DNA of 64,000 nt from contig CAYUWM010000001.1 of NCBI GenBank assembly GCA_964448395.1, positions 1 through 64,000 of the forward strand, written 5' to 3'. Shown in pieces: positions 41,103-51,372 of this stretch. This DNA is from CAYUWM01 sp964448395. Lineage in GTDB: Bacteria > Chloroflexota > Dehalococcoidia > E44-bin15. A model generated the notes under the pieces. The model searched no databases. It saw only the letters and a program-made list of their open reading frames with translations, and was not told the origin of the DNA. The translations under genes and the position numbers were made by a program. Numbering within the stretch: the first letter of the stretch is position 1; each line of letters starts with the position of its first letter.

Positions 41103-42791
41103 TTAAAGCTGTTTCTCGATCTTGGCCCATGAATCGCGCAATGATATCGTGCGGTTGAACACGAGATGCTCGGGTGAGGAATCCTTCGAGTCGGTACAGA
41201 AATAGCCCAGCCTTTCGAACTGGTAGCGGCTCCCCGGAGCCGCACTGGCAAGGCTGGGCTCAACGTAACCGTTGACTACCTGAAGCGAATCCGGATTTAG
41301 AACACCCAGGAACCCTTCGCCCTCGACGGCCTCCATGGGGTTCTCTACGGTAAACAGCCGGTCATATAAACGTACCTCGGCCTCCAGCGCGTGCGGCGCG
41401 GAAACCCAGTGGATGGTCCCCTTGACCTTGCGACCGTCCGGCGTGGTTCCACCACGGGACTGCGGGTCGTACGTGCAGTGCAACTCGATCACTTCCCCTG
41501 TACGCTCGTCCTTTTTCACATCGACACAGGTTACCAGATAGGCATATCGCAGCCGCACCTCGCGGCCGGGGGCCAGGCGGTAGAATTTACCCGGCGGGTC
41601 CTCGCGGAAGTCGTCCCGCTCGATATACAGCACGCGTGAGAAGGGCACCTTGCGCGTCCCCATGCCGGGGTCCTCGGGATTGTTGATCGCATCCATCTTC
41701 TCCACCGGGCCTTCAGGGTAATTGTCAATGACCAGTCGGATGGGGTTCAAAACGGCCATGACTCGAGGAACGCGCTTATTTAAATCTTCCCTGATGCAGT
41801 GCTCCAGCAGCGCGATGTCTATAATGCTGTCGGTCTTGGCAACGCCGACGCGCTCACAGAAATCATGTATGGCCTCCGGTGTGTACCCCCTCTGGCGCAG
41901 GCCCGCTATTGTCGGCAGCCGGGGATCGTTCCAGCCATTGACGTATCCACCCTCCACCAGTTGAAGCAGCTTACGCTTGCTCATCACAGTGTAGCTCAGA
42001 TTGAGACGGGCGAACTCGATCTGCTGCGGATGATACACGCCCAGCTGGTCCAGAAACCAGTCGTACAGCGGGCGGTGGTCCTCGAACTCCAGCGTGCAGA
42101 TGGAGTGAGTGATGCCCTCGATGGAATCCTCCAGGCCGTGGGCCCAGTCGTACATCGGGTAGATGCACCACCTGTCGCTGGTGCGGTGGTGCGTTGCGTG
42201 CAGTATGCGGTACATCGCCGGGTCGCGCATGTTCATGTTGGGCGATGCCATGTCGATCTTGGCGCGGAGCACCCGCGAGCCGTCGTCGAACTCGCCGGCT
42301 TTCATGCGCTGGAACAGGTCGAGGTTCTCATCCACCGGCCGGTTGCGGTGAGGACTCTCCCTGCCAGGGTCGATCAGCGTGCCGCGGTACTGCCGTACCT
42401 CCTCCGCGCTCAGGTCGTCCACATAGGCCCTGCCCGCCTCGATCAACCGAACAGCATAGTCATACATCTGCTCGAAATAGTCCGACCCGTAGTACAGCCT
42501 GTCCTCCCAGTCGAACCCGAGCCAGCGCACGTCCTCCATGATGGCCCTGACGTATTCGGCCTCTTCCTTGGCGGGGTTGGTATCGTCGAAACGCAGGTTG
42601 CACCAGCCTTTATATTGGGCGGCGATGCCGAAGTTGAGGCAGATGGACTTGGCGTGCCCGATGTGCAGGTAGCCGTTAGGCTCCGGGGGAAACCGCGTGT
42701 GCACACGGCCCCCGTATTTGCCGGTCTTGAGGTCTTCGTTGATAATATTCCGTATGAAGTCGGAGGGGGCTGCTGCTTCTGGTGCGGTCAT
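41103..42791 (-). CDS. glnS: Glutaminyl-tRNA synthetase
   Basis: 562 residues. Class Ic synthetase with the HIGH motif in PPEPNGYLHIGHAKSICLNF (about 35-54) and a KMSKS-like VMSKRKLLQLV. GlnRS-type C-terminal beta-barrel anticodon domains follow (RVLYIERDDF, LRYAYLVTCVDV). It makes Gln-tRNA directly. Its presence together with gatB and gltX means that two routes to Gln-tRNA could coexist, or that GatCAB serves Asn-tRNA. Divergent from gltX and near tRNA-Gln(CTG). Confidence 0.93.
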   Translation of the reverse strand: MTAPEAAAPSDFIRNIINEDLKTGKYGGRVHTRFPPEPNGYLHIGHAKSICLNFGIAAQYKGWCNLRFDDTNPAKEEAEYVRAIMEDVRWLGFDWEDRLYYGSDYFEQMYDYAVRLIEAGRAYVDDLSAEEVRQYRGTLIDPGRESPHRNRPVDENLDLFQRMKAGEFDDGSRVLRAKIDMASPNMNMRDPAMYRILHATHHRTSDRWCIYPMYDWAHGLEDSIEGITHSICTLEFEDHRPLYDWFLDQLGVYHPQQIEFARLNLSYTVMSKRKLLQLVEGGYVNGWNDPRLPTIAGLRQRGYTPEAIHDFCERVGVAKTDSIIDIALLEHCIREDLNKRVPRVMAVLNPIRLVIDNYPEGPVEKMDAINNPEDPGMGTRKVPFSRVLYIERDDFREDPPGKFYRLAPGREVRLRYAYLVTCVDVKKDERTGEVIELHCTYDPQSRGGTTPDGRKVKGTIHWVSAPHALEAEVRLYDRLFTVENPMEAVEGEGFLGVLNPDSLQVVNGYVEPSLASAAPGSRYQFERLGYFCTDSKDSSPEHLVFNRTISLRDSWAKIEKQL

Positions 42792-42816
42792 ATCACTACT
42801 CTTCGATTCCTAGCTA

Positions 42817-42845
42817 AAACTACAGTGTCCGATTGCCTTTGTCAA
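42817..42845 (-). promoter_or_regulatory. Promoter of glnS
   Basis: On the minus strand TTGACA (42845-42840) and TAGTTT (42822-42817) are 17 bases apart, 25 bases before the ATG. Confidence 0.55.
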
Positions 42846-42877
42846 GGGTCAGGCCGTCGGCGATTGCTCAGGTCACA

Positions 42878-42906
42878 TAGACGGCCATTTATTATGATGT
42901 TAGAAT
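42878..42906 (+). promoter_or_regulatory. Promoter of gltX
   Basis: TAGACG (42878-42883) and TAGAAT (42901-42906) are 17 bases apart with an extended TGt; the start near 42913 leaves a short leader with a GGAGAG site. Confidence 0.6.
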
Positions 42907-42928
42907 ATGGGGCGGTCGATGGAGAGCT

Positions 42929-44413
42929 ATGAGTGAAGAAAGCGTCCGGGTGCGGGTGCGCTACGCCCCCAGCCCAACGGGGTACCCCCATATCGGGAAT
43001 ATAAGGACCGCCCTGTTCAACTGGCTGTTCGCCCGCCACAGCGGCGGCAAGTTTATCGTGCGTATCGAGGACACCGACCAGTCACGCAAAGTCGATGGCG
43101 CGCTGGAGTCCATTCTGGAAAGCCTGCGCTGGCTGGGCATGGATTGGGATGAGGGGCCGGAGGTGGGTGGTGAACACGGACCGTATTTTCAGTCTCAGCG
43201 TGTCGAGCTATATCAGCAATACGCCCAGAAACTGCTGGAAGGCGGCAAAGCCTATAAATGCTATTGCTCACCGGAGCGGCTTGCCGACATGCGTGCCGAT
43301 ATGGCGCAGCGCAAGGAGTCGATGCGCAGCTACGACCGCCACTGCCGCGAGCTGAGCCCGGAGCAGCAGGCGAGACTGGAGGCAGAGGGCGTAACGCCGG
43401 TGATACGCTTCAAGGCACCCATCGGAGGTGAGACGACGTTTAATGACCTCATCCGCGGCGATATAACCTTTAACAACAGCGAGCTCGACGACCTGGTGCT
43501 GGTCAAGTCGGATGGCTACCCCACGTACCACCTGGCCAACATTGTCGATGACCATTTCATGCAGATTACACATGTCATGCGTGCCGACGAGTGGCTCTCG
43601 TCCACCCCGAGGCACGTCCTGCTTTATCGAGCGTTGGGCTGGGAACCGCCGCTGTTCGCCCACCTGCCGATGATACTGGGGCCGGACAAATCCAAGCTGA
43701 GCAAGCGCCACGGCGCTGCATCGCTGACTGAATACCGCGACCGGGGATACCTGCCGGAGGCGATGCTGAACTTCCTCGCGTTACTGGGCTGGGCGCTGGA
43801 CGACAAGACCGACATCATCGACCGGGAGAGCCTGATCAAGCACTTCACCATTGATGGCATATCTAAAACCGGGGCTATCTTCAGCCATGAGAAGCTGGAC
43901 TGGATGAACGGGATGTACATGCGACAGATCGTCGAGGAGAAAGGCATCGAGGAGTTCATCGAACGGGCGATGCCGTTCCTGGATGCGGGGATACCCGAGA
44001 CAGTGGAACGTCCCCTCGATCGAGAATACCTGAACCGCATCGCGCCGCTGATCTACGAACGGGTGAAGCTGTTGAGTGACGCACCCGGGCAGGCCGAATT
44101 CTTCTTAATCGATGAGCTTGACTACGACAGCCATCTGCTGCTGGTTAAGGGATTAGAAAAGACCAAAGCTATAGAGGCGCTGGAGGTATCTAAAGAACGG
44201 CTGAAGGTTTGTACATTTGATGCCACATCTCTGGAGGATCTCCTGCGCTCTCTAGCAGAAGAGTTGGGCCTCAAGACTGGCCAGCTGTTCGGCCTGCTGA
44301 GGGTGGCGGTCACCGGGCGCACGGCGGCCCCGCCGCTGTTCCAGACGATGGAGGTGCTGGGCAAGGATCGGTGCCTGAAACGTATCGCGGCGGCGGATAG
44401 GTTACAGGATTGA
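42929..44413 (+). CDS. gltX: Glutamyl-tRNA synthetase
   Basis: 494 residues. HIGH-type motif in PSPTGYPHIGNIRTALFNWL (about 12-31), KMSKS-type KSKLSKRHGAASL (about 255), and an alpha-helical anticodon-binding domain at the C-terminus. It charges tRNA-Glu; whether it discriminates against tRNA-Gln cannot be read from sequence, which matters because GatB and GlnRS are both encoded nearby. Followed by a Cys-rich miniprotein and tRNA-Gln. Confidence 0.94.
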   Translation: MSEESVRVRVRYAPSPTGYPHIGNIRTALFNWLFARHSGGKFIVRIEDTDQSRKVDGALESILESLRWLGMDWDEGPEVGGEHGPYFQSQRVELYQQYAQKLLEGGKAYKCYCSPERLADMRADMAQRKESMRSYDRHCRELSPEQQARLEAEGVTPVIRFKAPIGGETTFNDLIRGDITFNNSELDDLVLVKSDGYPTYHLANIVDDHFMQITHVMRADEWLSSTPRHVLLYRALGWEPPLFAHLPMILGPDKSKLSKRHGAASLTEYRDRGYLPEAMLNFLALLGWALDDKTDIIDRESLIKHFTIDGISKTGAIFSHEKLDWMNGMYMRQIVEEKGIEEFIERAMPFLDAGIPETVERPLDREYLNRIAPLIYERVKLLSDAPGQAEFFLIDELDYDSHLLLVKGLEKTKAIEALEVSKERLKVCTFDATSLEDLLRSLAEELGLKTGQLFGLLRVAVTGRTAAPPLFQTMEVLGKDRCLKRIAAADRLQD

Positions 44414-44454
44414 CAACCTCGTTTCGCTGATTTAATCTTGATACAGGAGGCCGG

Positions 44455-44658
44455 ATGTACTGCGACCTGTGTATGTATTTCAATGTGCCCGACGAGTGCA
44501 GCCTGCACGGCCGGTTGACGGCTGAGAAGAAGGTGCAGGGCTGCGAAAGCTTTATCGAGCGACCGTTCAGGATATGCGGCAGCCCGGGGTGCTGCGGCCT
44601 CTCTGGACTGCCCACTGCCGACCCACCGGAGGAGGTGGAGGCGGACAGGCAGCTTTAA
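44455..44658 (+). CDS. Cys-rich miniprotein, unknown (67 aa)
   Basis: ATG follows a perfect AGGAGG. The 67 residues hold seven Cys (positions 3, 6, 15, 30, 41, 46, 47) and a His at 18, opening MYCDLCMYFNVPDECSLHGR. The C-x2-C, C-x2-H and later Cys pattern suggests a zinc or Fe-S binding knuckle; the rest is acidic and probably disordered. Family not recognised. It sits between gltX and tRNA-Gln, about 40 bases after the gltX stop, and may be read from the gltX promoter. Confidence 0.65.
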   Translation: MYCDLCMYFNVPDECSLHGRLTAEKKVQGCESFIERPFRICGSPGCCGLSGLPTADPPEEVEADRQL

Positions 44659-44684
44659 AAAGATAGGCATAAATATCGGCAAGC

Positions 44685-44758
44685 TGGGGAATCGTCTAGC
44701 GGTAGGACGACAGACTCTGGATCTGTAAGCCCAGGTTCGAATCCTGGTTCCCCAGCCA
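44685..44758 (+). tRNA. tRNA-Gln (anticodon CTG)
   Basis: Acceptor TGGGGAA pairs with TTCCCCA; anticodon stem ACAGA/TCTGT holds loop CTCTGGA (anticodon CTG, reading CAG); T arm CCAGG-TTCGAAT-CCTGG. Discriminator G and CCA are encoded. A T-rich stretch follows at once and may terminate transcription. It lies within 2 kb of glnS and next to gltX. Confidence 0.95.
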
Positions 44759-44793
44759 TTTTTTATCCTTTTCGGAGTTTCGCGGGGTAAAGT

Positions 44794-45510
44794 TCACTGC
44801 TTGGGCTTGGGGATGGGACGAAATCTCAATCGCATTAACCCCCCAAGGTCTTCGCGAACCGTTTTCATGATATCGACCCTGGTATCGGGATCCTCCACCC
44901 AGGTAACCGGCACCTCTTTTATCTTGTAGCCCTTTCTGCCGGCGAGGATCAGCAGCTCGGTATCGAAAAACCACTCCTGGTTCCGGATAAGGGGTACCAG
45001 TTCATCGACCGCTTTACGGCTCACCGCCTTGAACCCGCACTGGGCGTCGTGCCACCGGGTGAAGAACAGCGTCTTGATGATGAAGTTATAGCCCCTGGAG
45101 GTAAGTTCGCGCTTGAACGACCGCTTCACATCCGAGCTTCCCATGAGGCGGGAGCCGGTGGCCACGCCGTAGCCTTCCTCGATGGCATGGATGATCTTGG
45201 GGAATGCATCAAGGCCGGTGGAGAGGTCAACGTCCATGTAGCTGACGATATCGGAATCGCTCTCCATCCAGACCTTGCGCAAGGCGCGTCCGCGACCCTT
45301 CTGGTCGATGTGCACCGCCACCACGTCGGGGTGCTCCTTATCCAGCCCCTGCGCTACCTCCCACGTCCTGTCGGTGGAGGCATTATCCGCGATTATGATC
45401 TTCCACTGTTTATCCAGATTGGCCTTCAAAAACTGGCGGAGGGCGGCCACGCTCTGGGCGAGCACATGCTCCTCGTTGTAGACCGGTATCACCACGTCCA
45501 CAGTGGTCAT
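44794..45510 (-). CDS. GT2 glycosyltransferase, dolichol-phosphate-mannose-synthase-like
   Basis: 238 residues. GT-A fold start VDVVIPVYNEEHVLAQSV, IIADNASTDRTWEVAQ, the metal-binding SYMDVDLSTGLDAFP (D-x-D), and the acceptor segment WFFDTELLILAGRKGYKIKEV. No C-terminal membrane span, so it is a soluble or peripheral enzyme that probably transfers a sugar to a polyprenyl phosphate on the cytoplasmic membrane face. Starts 20 bases after purH and is probably read with it. Confidence 0.83.
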   Translation of the reverse strand: MTTVDVVIPVYNEEHVLAQSVAALRQFLKANLDKQWKIIIADNASTDRTWEVAQGLDKEHPDVVAVHIDQKGRGRALRKVWMESDSDIVSYMDVDLSTGLDAFPKIIHAIEEGYGVATGSRLMGSSDVKRSFKRELTSRGYNFIIKTLFFTRWHDAQCGFKAVSRKAVDELVPLIRNQEWFFDTELLILAGRKGYKIKEVPVTWVEDPDTRVDIMKTVREDLGGLMRLRFRPIPKPKQ

Positions 45511-45530
45511 ATCAACCTCCCTCTCAAGCG

Positions 45531-47060
<1,530 letters not shown>

Positions 47061-47112
47061 CTAGTACCTCCTTTATTTTGGTTCCGCATGTCGTTTGGAA
47101 TCCTCTTTTTAA

Positions 47113-47213
47113 TCAGCCGACATACTTGCCCGCAAATTGGGCTAATTCCATAAGGCTCGGCCGGTGATGCCTCTGCCATTTGTCGGACTGCCGTTGACGG
47201 CGAGAACCTTCAT
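47113..47213 (-). pseudogene. Relic of a flavodoxin-fold (NADPH-dependent FMN reductase-like) gene
   Basis: An ATG at 47213 overlaps the purM stop (ATGA) and reads MKVLAVNGSPTNGRGITG before a TAG at 47142. M-K-V-L-x-x-N-G-S-P is the first strand and phosphate loop of NADPH-dependent FMN reductase and iron-sulfur flavoprotein families. In another frame, MELAQFAGKYVG ending at 47113 resembles the last helix of such proteins. I infer an internal deletion that left only the two ends. It occupies the slot between purM and purH where purN often lies, but is not purN-like. Confidence 0.45.
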
Positions 47214-48241
47214 GCTAAACTCACCCTGTTTTCACCTTCTTGCTCAATGACCTCGCCGATCACTTTAGACTCGGGTACCCCATCGATGAATTTATCGGCA
47301 GTATCGGGACTACAGATGACCATCATGCCTATCCCCATATTGAACACGCGGTACATCTCTTGCTCGTCGATATTGCCCTGTTGCTGGATCAGCGAGAATA
47401 TCGCCGGCACCTCCCACGCCCCCTTATCGACCCTCGCTGCCAGCCCCTGGGGGATGGTACGGGGCAGATTGCCGGGTATGCCGCCCCCGGTGATATGAGC
47501 GAGCCCTTTAATGCGGTTGAGCCACGGCTTCAATGTCGGGAAGTAGCAGCGGTGGGGCTCCAGCAGTTTTTCGCCCAGCGTAATGCCGAGTTGATCGCGG
47601 AACCGGTTGAGCACCGAGGGGTCTTCATCCGTGTTGAACACCTTTCGTACCAGGGAGTACCCGTTGGTGTGCAGCCCGCTGGAAGGCAGGCCGATGATTC
47701 GGTCTCCGGCTGCAATCGAGGCACCAGTTAATATGCCGTCCTTCTCCACCGCGCCGACGATGAAGCCCACGAGGTCGTATTCTCCCTCGGGATACAGGCC
47801 CGGCATCTCGGCGGTCTCCCCCCCAATGAGAGCACACCCCACTGCGGCCAGAGCGTGCGCCATGCCGCCGGTGACGCTGGCTATCACCTCCGGGATGAGC
47901 TTCGCCATAGCGATATAGTCCTGAAAAAACAGGGGGGAAGCGCCGCAGGCGAGGATGTCATTCGTACAGTGGTTTACAATATCGATACCGACGGTATCAT
48001 GTTTGCCGAGGGCGCAGGCGATCTTCAGCTTGGTGCCCACACCGTCGGTGCTGGATACCAGAACCGGCTCTCTGTAACCCTTGAGCTCGAAAAGCCCGCC
48101 GAAAAAGCCAACGTCGCTCAACACCCCGGGGGTAAATGTAGCCCGGGCCTGCTCCCGCACCACCTTAACCAGGCTCTCGGCAGTATCGATATCCACACCG
48201 GCATCGCGATAAGTTCGCTTCGGTCCCTCAGCACCCAACAA
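47210..48241 (-). CDS. purM: Phosphoribosylformylglycinamidine cyclo-ligase (AIR synthetase)
   Basis: 343 residues. Starts directly after the purF stop. AIRS family features: TDGVGTKLKIACALGKHDTV, NDILACGASPLFFQDY, GCALIGGETAEMPGLYP, and LPSSGLHTNGYSLVRK. It closes FGAM to AIR using ATP in purine synthesis. The end overlaps the ATG of the flavoprotein relic. Confidence 0.94.
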   Translation of the reverse strand: MLGAEGPKRTYRDAGVDIDTAESLVKVVREQARATFTPGVLSDVGFFGGLFELKGYREPVLVSSTDGVGTKLKIACALGKHDTVGIDIVNHCTNDILACGASPLFFQDYIAMAKLIPEVIASVTGGMAHALAAVGCALIGGETAEMPGLYPEGEYDLVGFIVGAVEKDGILTGASIAAGDRIIGLPSSGLHTNGYSLVRKVFNTDEDPSVLNRFRDQLGITLGEKLLEPHRCYFPTLKPWLNRIKGLAHITGGGIPGNLPRTIPQGLAARVDKGAWEVPAIFSLIQQQGNIDEQEMYRVFNMGIGMMVICSPDTADKFIDGVPESKVIGEVIEQEGENRVSLA

Positions 48242-49633
48242 TCACCCCCTGACCGGCTCCAGGGCCATTTTGTCCATCCCCAACTGAACCGGTACCGGGT
48301 AATCGCCGGTAAAGCAGGCGAGGCAGAAGAGCTCCTCAGGCAGGTCAACCGCCTTTATAAGCCCCTCCATGCTCAGATATCCGAGGGTATCGGCGCCGAT
48401 GAACTCCGCGATCTGCGGTATCTCCTTCTGGGCGGCTATCAGCTCCCAGCTGGTGGCCATATCCACGCCCAGGCAACAAGGGTAACGGATCGGCGGGGCG
48501 CAGACGCGCATGTGTATCTCGCTGGCACCCGCCCGCCTGAGCAAAGCGATCACCCGCGGTGTGGTGGTACCGCGGACGATGCTGTCATCTACCAGAACTA
48601 CCCGCTTGCCCTCTAACCTCTCCGGCATGGGGTTGAACTTGAGCTGAACGCCAAGGTCCCTGATCCGCTGATGCGGTTCGATGAAGGTACGCCCCACATA
48701 CCGATTCTTAAGCAAGCCTTCGGTGAAGGGTATGCCCGATTCCTGTGAGTAGCCGATGGCGGCGGCGGTAGCCGAGTCAGGGACGCCAATGACCAGGTCG
48801 GCGTCAACGGGATACTCATGGGAAAGCCTGGCTCCCATGGCCTCCCTGGCTGAATATATCCGACGCCCGGCGATCAAACTGTCGGGCCTGGCAAAGTATA
48901 TATATTCGAAGATGCAGAGCCCACCCCTCTCTGCACGCTTGCCCTTGTGACTGTGCATCCCCTGAGCGTTGATAGCCAGTATCTCCGAGGGCGCCACCTC
49001 GCGATGAAACTGGGCCCCGATGTGGTCCAGGGCACAACTCTCCGAAGCCAGAACCCAGCCGCCATTGAGCTTGCCCAAACACAGCGGGCGAACACCCAGC
49101 GGATCGCGGACCCCGAAGAGGGTGTCTTCGGTAAGGATCACCAGGGAATAGGCCCCCACCAGCCGTTTCATTGCGTGCCTTATCCGTTCCATCCATGTCC
49201 TCTTGGGTGCGGAAAGGATGAGATAAGCGATGATCTCGGAGTCGGTGGTGGTAACGAACTGGAATCCCTGTTCCTCCAGTTGCCGGCGCAGCTCCATGGC
49301 GTTTACGATGTTCCCATTGTGCGCCAAGGCTATCCTGCCCGCCGGCCCCTCGACAAGGATGGGCTGGGCATTGCTGGAACGGCTGGACCCGGTGGTCGAA
49401 TAGCGGTTGTGACCGATAGCGAAGTCACCCTGGAGCTGGCTCAGTATCCGCTCATTAAAAGCCTGGGCTACCAGACCCATTTTGGTATGTACGCTTATTT
49501 GCTGGCCATCTGAGGTAGCGATGCCGGAGCTTTCCTGGCCGCGGTGTTGCAGTGCGTAGAGACCAAAGAAGGTGAGCCTGGCCACATCTTCGCCCGGGGC
49601 ATAAACCCCAAATAGGGCACAGCACTCATTCAT
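48242..49633 (-). CDS. purF: Amidophosphoribosyltransferase
   Basis: 463 residues. A short propeptide (MNEC) precedes the likely catalytic N-terminal Cys5 in CCALFGVYA; NTN-hydrolase glutaminase domain, then the phosphoribosyltransferase domain with VVLVDDSIVRGTT (PRPP loop). Cys residues in CAPPIRYPCCLGVD and FCLACFTGDYP fit the 4Fe-4S ligands of the Bacillus-type enzyme, including the C-x2-C near the end. It commits PRPP to purine synthesis. First gene of purF-purM. Confidence 0.94.
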   Translation of the reverse strand: MNECCALFGVYAPGEDVARLTFFGLYALQHRGQESSGIATSDGQQISVHTKMGLVAQAFNERILSQLQGDFAIGHNRYSTTGSSRSSNAQPILVEGPAGRIALAHNGNIVNAMELRRQLEEQGFQFVTTTDSEIIAYLILSAPKRTWMERIRHAMKRLVGAYSLVILTEDTLFGVRDPLGVRPLCLGKLNGGWVLASESCALDHIGAQFHREVAPSEILAINAQGMHSHKGKRAERGGLCIFEYIYFARPDSLIAGRRIYSAREAMGARLSHEYPVDADLVIGVPDSATAAAIGYSQESGIPFTEGLLKNRYVGRTFIEPHQRIRDLGVQLKFNPMPERLEGKRVVLVDDSIVRGTTTPRVIALLRRAGASEIHMRVCAPPIRYPCCLGVDMATSWELIAAQKEIPQIAEFIGADTLGYLSMEGLIKAVDLPEELFCLACFTGDYPVPVQLGMDKMALEPVRG

Positions 49634-49662
49634 ACGTATTTATGTAGGCCCCCTCTATGTTT

Positions 49663-49692
49663 ATTATATTCCTAGTCGAGATGAGGGGTCAA
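49663..49692 (-). promoter_or_regulatory. Promoter of the purF operon
   Basis: On the minus strand TTGACC (49692-49687) and a perfect TATAAT (49668-49663) are 18 bases apart. The -35 overlaps the 3' end of the upstream hydrolase gene. No PurR-type operator is recognised. Confidence 0.65.
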
Positions 49693-50462
49693 TCCCCAGT
49701 AAACGATTGGGCTTTCAGCCAATCCATGGCGGCATCCATCGCCTGTGTGGAGAGGCGGAGCTGATGACCGGCCCCTTTAACGATGACGATATCCTTCGGT
49801 TCCGCGGCTGTGTTAAACAGGTTCTGCGAGCTTTCAACCGGAACTACATCGTCATCGGTGCTATGGATAATAAGGATCGGCCTCGGCGCAAGCTGCGACA
49901 CCCACTCCAGCGAATAGACGTGGTTGAATCCTGCCATCCAGTCATCCAGCGACGGCGGAAAATCGTCATCCTTGATTATTCCCACGCTTCGGAACTCTGC
50001 GATCATTCGCTCTGCCACTTGGCGGTCGGTGCCGATACGTGATATCGTGGGGCAAGCGCATGATACGACAGATGATATCCGCCGGTCTCGCGCTGCTACA
50101 TAGATAGCGACCGAGGCACCGGCGCTGAATCCCATCAGCGAGATGCTTTTGGGGTTCACCTCATCCACTCTACATACATAGTCCAACACTGCTCTCAAAT
50201 CTCTGGTCCAGCCCAGCATATCGAAGTTGCCTTCGCTCTCGCCAGCGCCCCTGAAGTTGAAGATAACGGTCAGGAAGCCGGAATCCGCAAACCTGGCGGC
50301 GAGAGCCGGATATCCTCCGTCACCGGGGGCGGATGGCCTGCCACGTGGCAGGCCATGGCACAGACACAGGGCAGGATAAGGCATCGGACCAGCATCGGGG
50401 ATATAGATCTCGCCTTTGAGCCGTATGCCCTCCAGTTCGAAATATACATCTCTCTTTATCAT
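49689..50462 (-). CDS. Alpha/beta hydrolase
   Basis: 257 residues from the ATG at 50462, whose ATGA overlaps the tlyA stop. Motifs: oxyanion LCHGLPRGRPS, nucleophile Ser in SLMGFSAGASVAIYV (G-x-S-x-G, about residue 115), acid in IHSTDDDVVPVESS, and His in KGAGHQL. The layout is that of a dienelactone-hydrolase or acyl-peptidase-like serine esterase; no signal peptide. Substrate unknown. Translationally coupled to tlyA. Confidence 0.83.
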   Translation of the reverse strand: MIKRDVYFELEGIRLKGEIYIPDAGPMPYPALCLCHGLPRGRPSAPGDGGYPALAARFADSGFLTVIFNFRGAGESEGNFDMLGWTRDLRAVLDYVCRVDEVNPKSISLMGFSAGASVAIYVAARDRRISSVVSCACPTISRIGTDRQVAERMIAEFRSVGIIKDDDFPPSLDDWMAGFNHVYSLEWVSQLAPRPILIIHSTDDDVVPVESSQNLFNTAAEPKDIVIVKGAGHQLRLSTQAMDAAMDWLKAQSFTGD

Positions 50463-51184
50463 GGGCATGCTTTTAACAGTACAAAGAACTCGCGGTTCCC
50501 CGCGGCGCCGAGGATGGGCGATGGGGTGAGGCCGCACAGTCTATAACCTGCCTCTATTACCCATGAGATGAAGTCGCCCAGGACCTGCGCATGAACTCCG
50601 GGGTCTTTCACCAGTCCTCCCTTTTCGACCTGGGATCGCCCCGCTTCAAATTGGGGTTTTACCAGGCAGACCGTGCTTCCCCCCGGTTTTGCAAGCTGGG
50701 CTACCGTCGGAATAACTTTCTTCAGCGAGATGAAAGAAACGTCCATGGTGATCAGGTCAACCTTTTCCGGCAAGGCAAACAGATAGCGGGCATTCACCCT
50801 CTCCATCACCGTTACTTTGGGATCTACCCTTAACCGATAGTCCAGCTGGCCGTAGCCCACATCCACGGCGTATACCCTGGCAGCACCCCGTTTCAGCAGG
50901 CAATCGGTGAATCCTCCGGTAGAGGCACCGACATCCATGGCAACCATGCCGGATACGTCGATGCTGAAATGTTCAAGCGCGTGCTCCAGCTTTGTGCCCC
51001 CCCTGCTGACGAAAGCCGGTTTCTGTCGTAGCTTAATAGGGGCATCATCGGGTACCAGTGTTGCCGGCTTGGCGACGACTTCGTCCCCGACGGAAACGTC
51101 GCCGGCCAATACCATGGCATGCGCTTTCTCCCGGCTCCCCGCCATTTTGCGTTCCACCAAAAGCAGGTCTATACGCTTCTTCAC
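50459..51184 (-). CDS. tlyA: TlyA-family rRNA 2'-O-methyltransferase
   Basis: 241 residues from GTG. N-terminal S4 RNA-binding domain (KKRIDLLLVERKMAGSREKA), then FtsJ-like methyltransferase with SAM motif DVGASTGGFTDCLL (about 84-97), MDVSFISLKKV, and KPQFEAGRSQV, where the Lys is catalytic. TlyA methylates 16S and 23S rRNA cytidines at ribose and affects capreomycin sensitivity in mycobacteria. Divergent from the str operon, fitting a translation role. Confidence 0.92.
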   Translation of the reverse strand: MKKRIDLLLVERKMAGSREKAHAMVLAGDVSVGDEVVAKPATLVPDDAPIKLRQKPAFVSRGGTKLEHALEHFSIDVSGMVAMDVGASTGGFTDCLLKRGAARVYAVDVGYGQLDYRLRVDPKVTVMERVNARYLFALPEKVDLITMDVSFISLKKVIPTVAQLAKPGGSTVCLVKPQFEAGRSQVEKGGLVKDPGVHAQVLGDFISWVIEAGYRLCGLTPSPILGAAGNREFFVLLKACP

Positions 51185-51249
51185 GATTCTAGCATAAGCC
51201 CCCCGTCAAACAAAGGTCAAGCGAATGTGTCAAACCGATGTAAATTGTC

Positions 51250-51278
51250 TTGACACCTCTATCAGGTATATGGTAAAT
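51250..51278 (+). promoter_or_regulatory. Promoter of the str-S10-spc ribosomal operon
   Basis: TTGACA (51250-51255) and GTAAAT (51273-51278) are 17 bases apart. The start near 51285 gives a leader of about 110 bases. Confidence 0.6.
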
Positions 51279-51343
51279 TAACAAGTTAGTGCCCATTAAC
51301 TGGCCCGATACAGGTCAAACGTCCGTAGGAAAAAGGGGCTAGT

Positions 51344-51372
51344 AAGGCCGCTTAGCCGTAAGGCTCGGCCTT
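51344..51372 (+). promoter_or_regulatory. Leader hairpin upstream of rpsL
   Basis: AAGGCCG (51344-51350) pairs with CGGCCTT (51366-51372). Inside, after a CTT bulge, AGCC pairs with GGCT around a GTAA loop, a GNRA tetraloop. Only about ten bases separate it from the GGAGG of rpsL. Position suggests a regulatory RNA for the operon, perhaps an r-protein binding site. Confidence 0.5.

Noticed and set aside
41799..42932. Open frame of 377 codons opposite glnS
   Set aside because: Antisense shadow of a well-supported synthetase, with no ribosome binding site or motif.
51186..51191. TAGAAT box on the minus strand as the tlyA -10
   Set aside because: It ends one base before the GTG start, so transcription would begin inside the gene; the start matches TlyA proteins well, so the box is probably not used that way.
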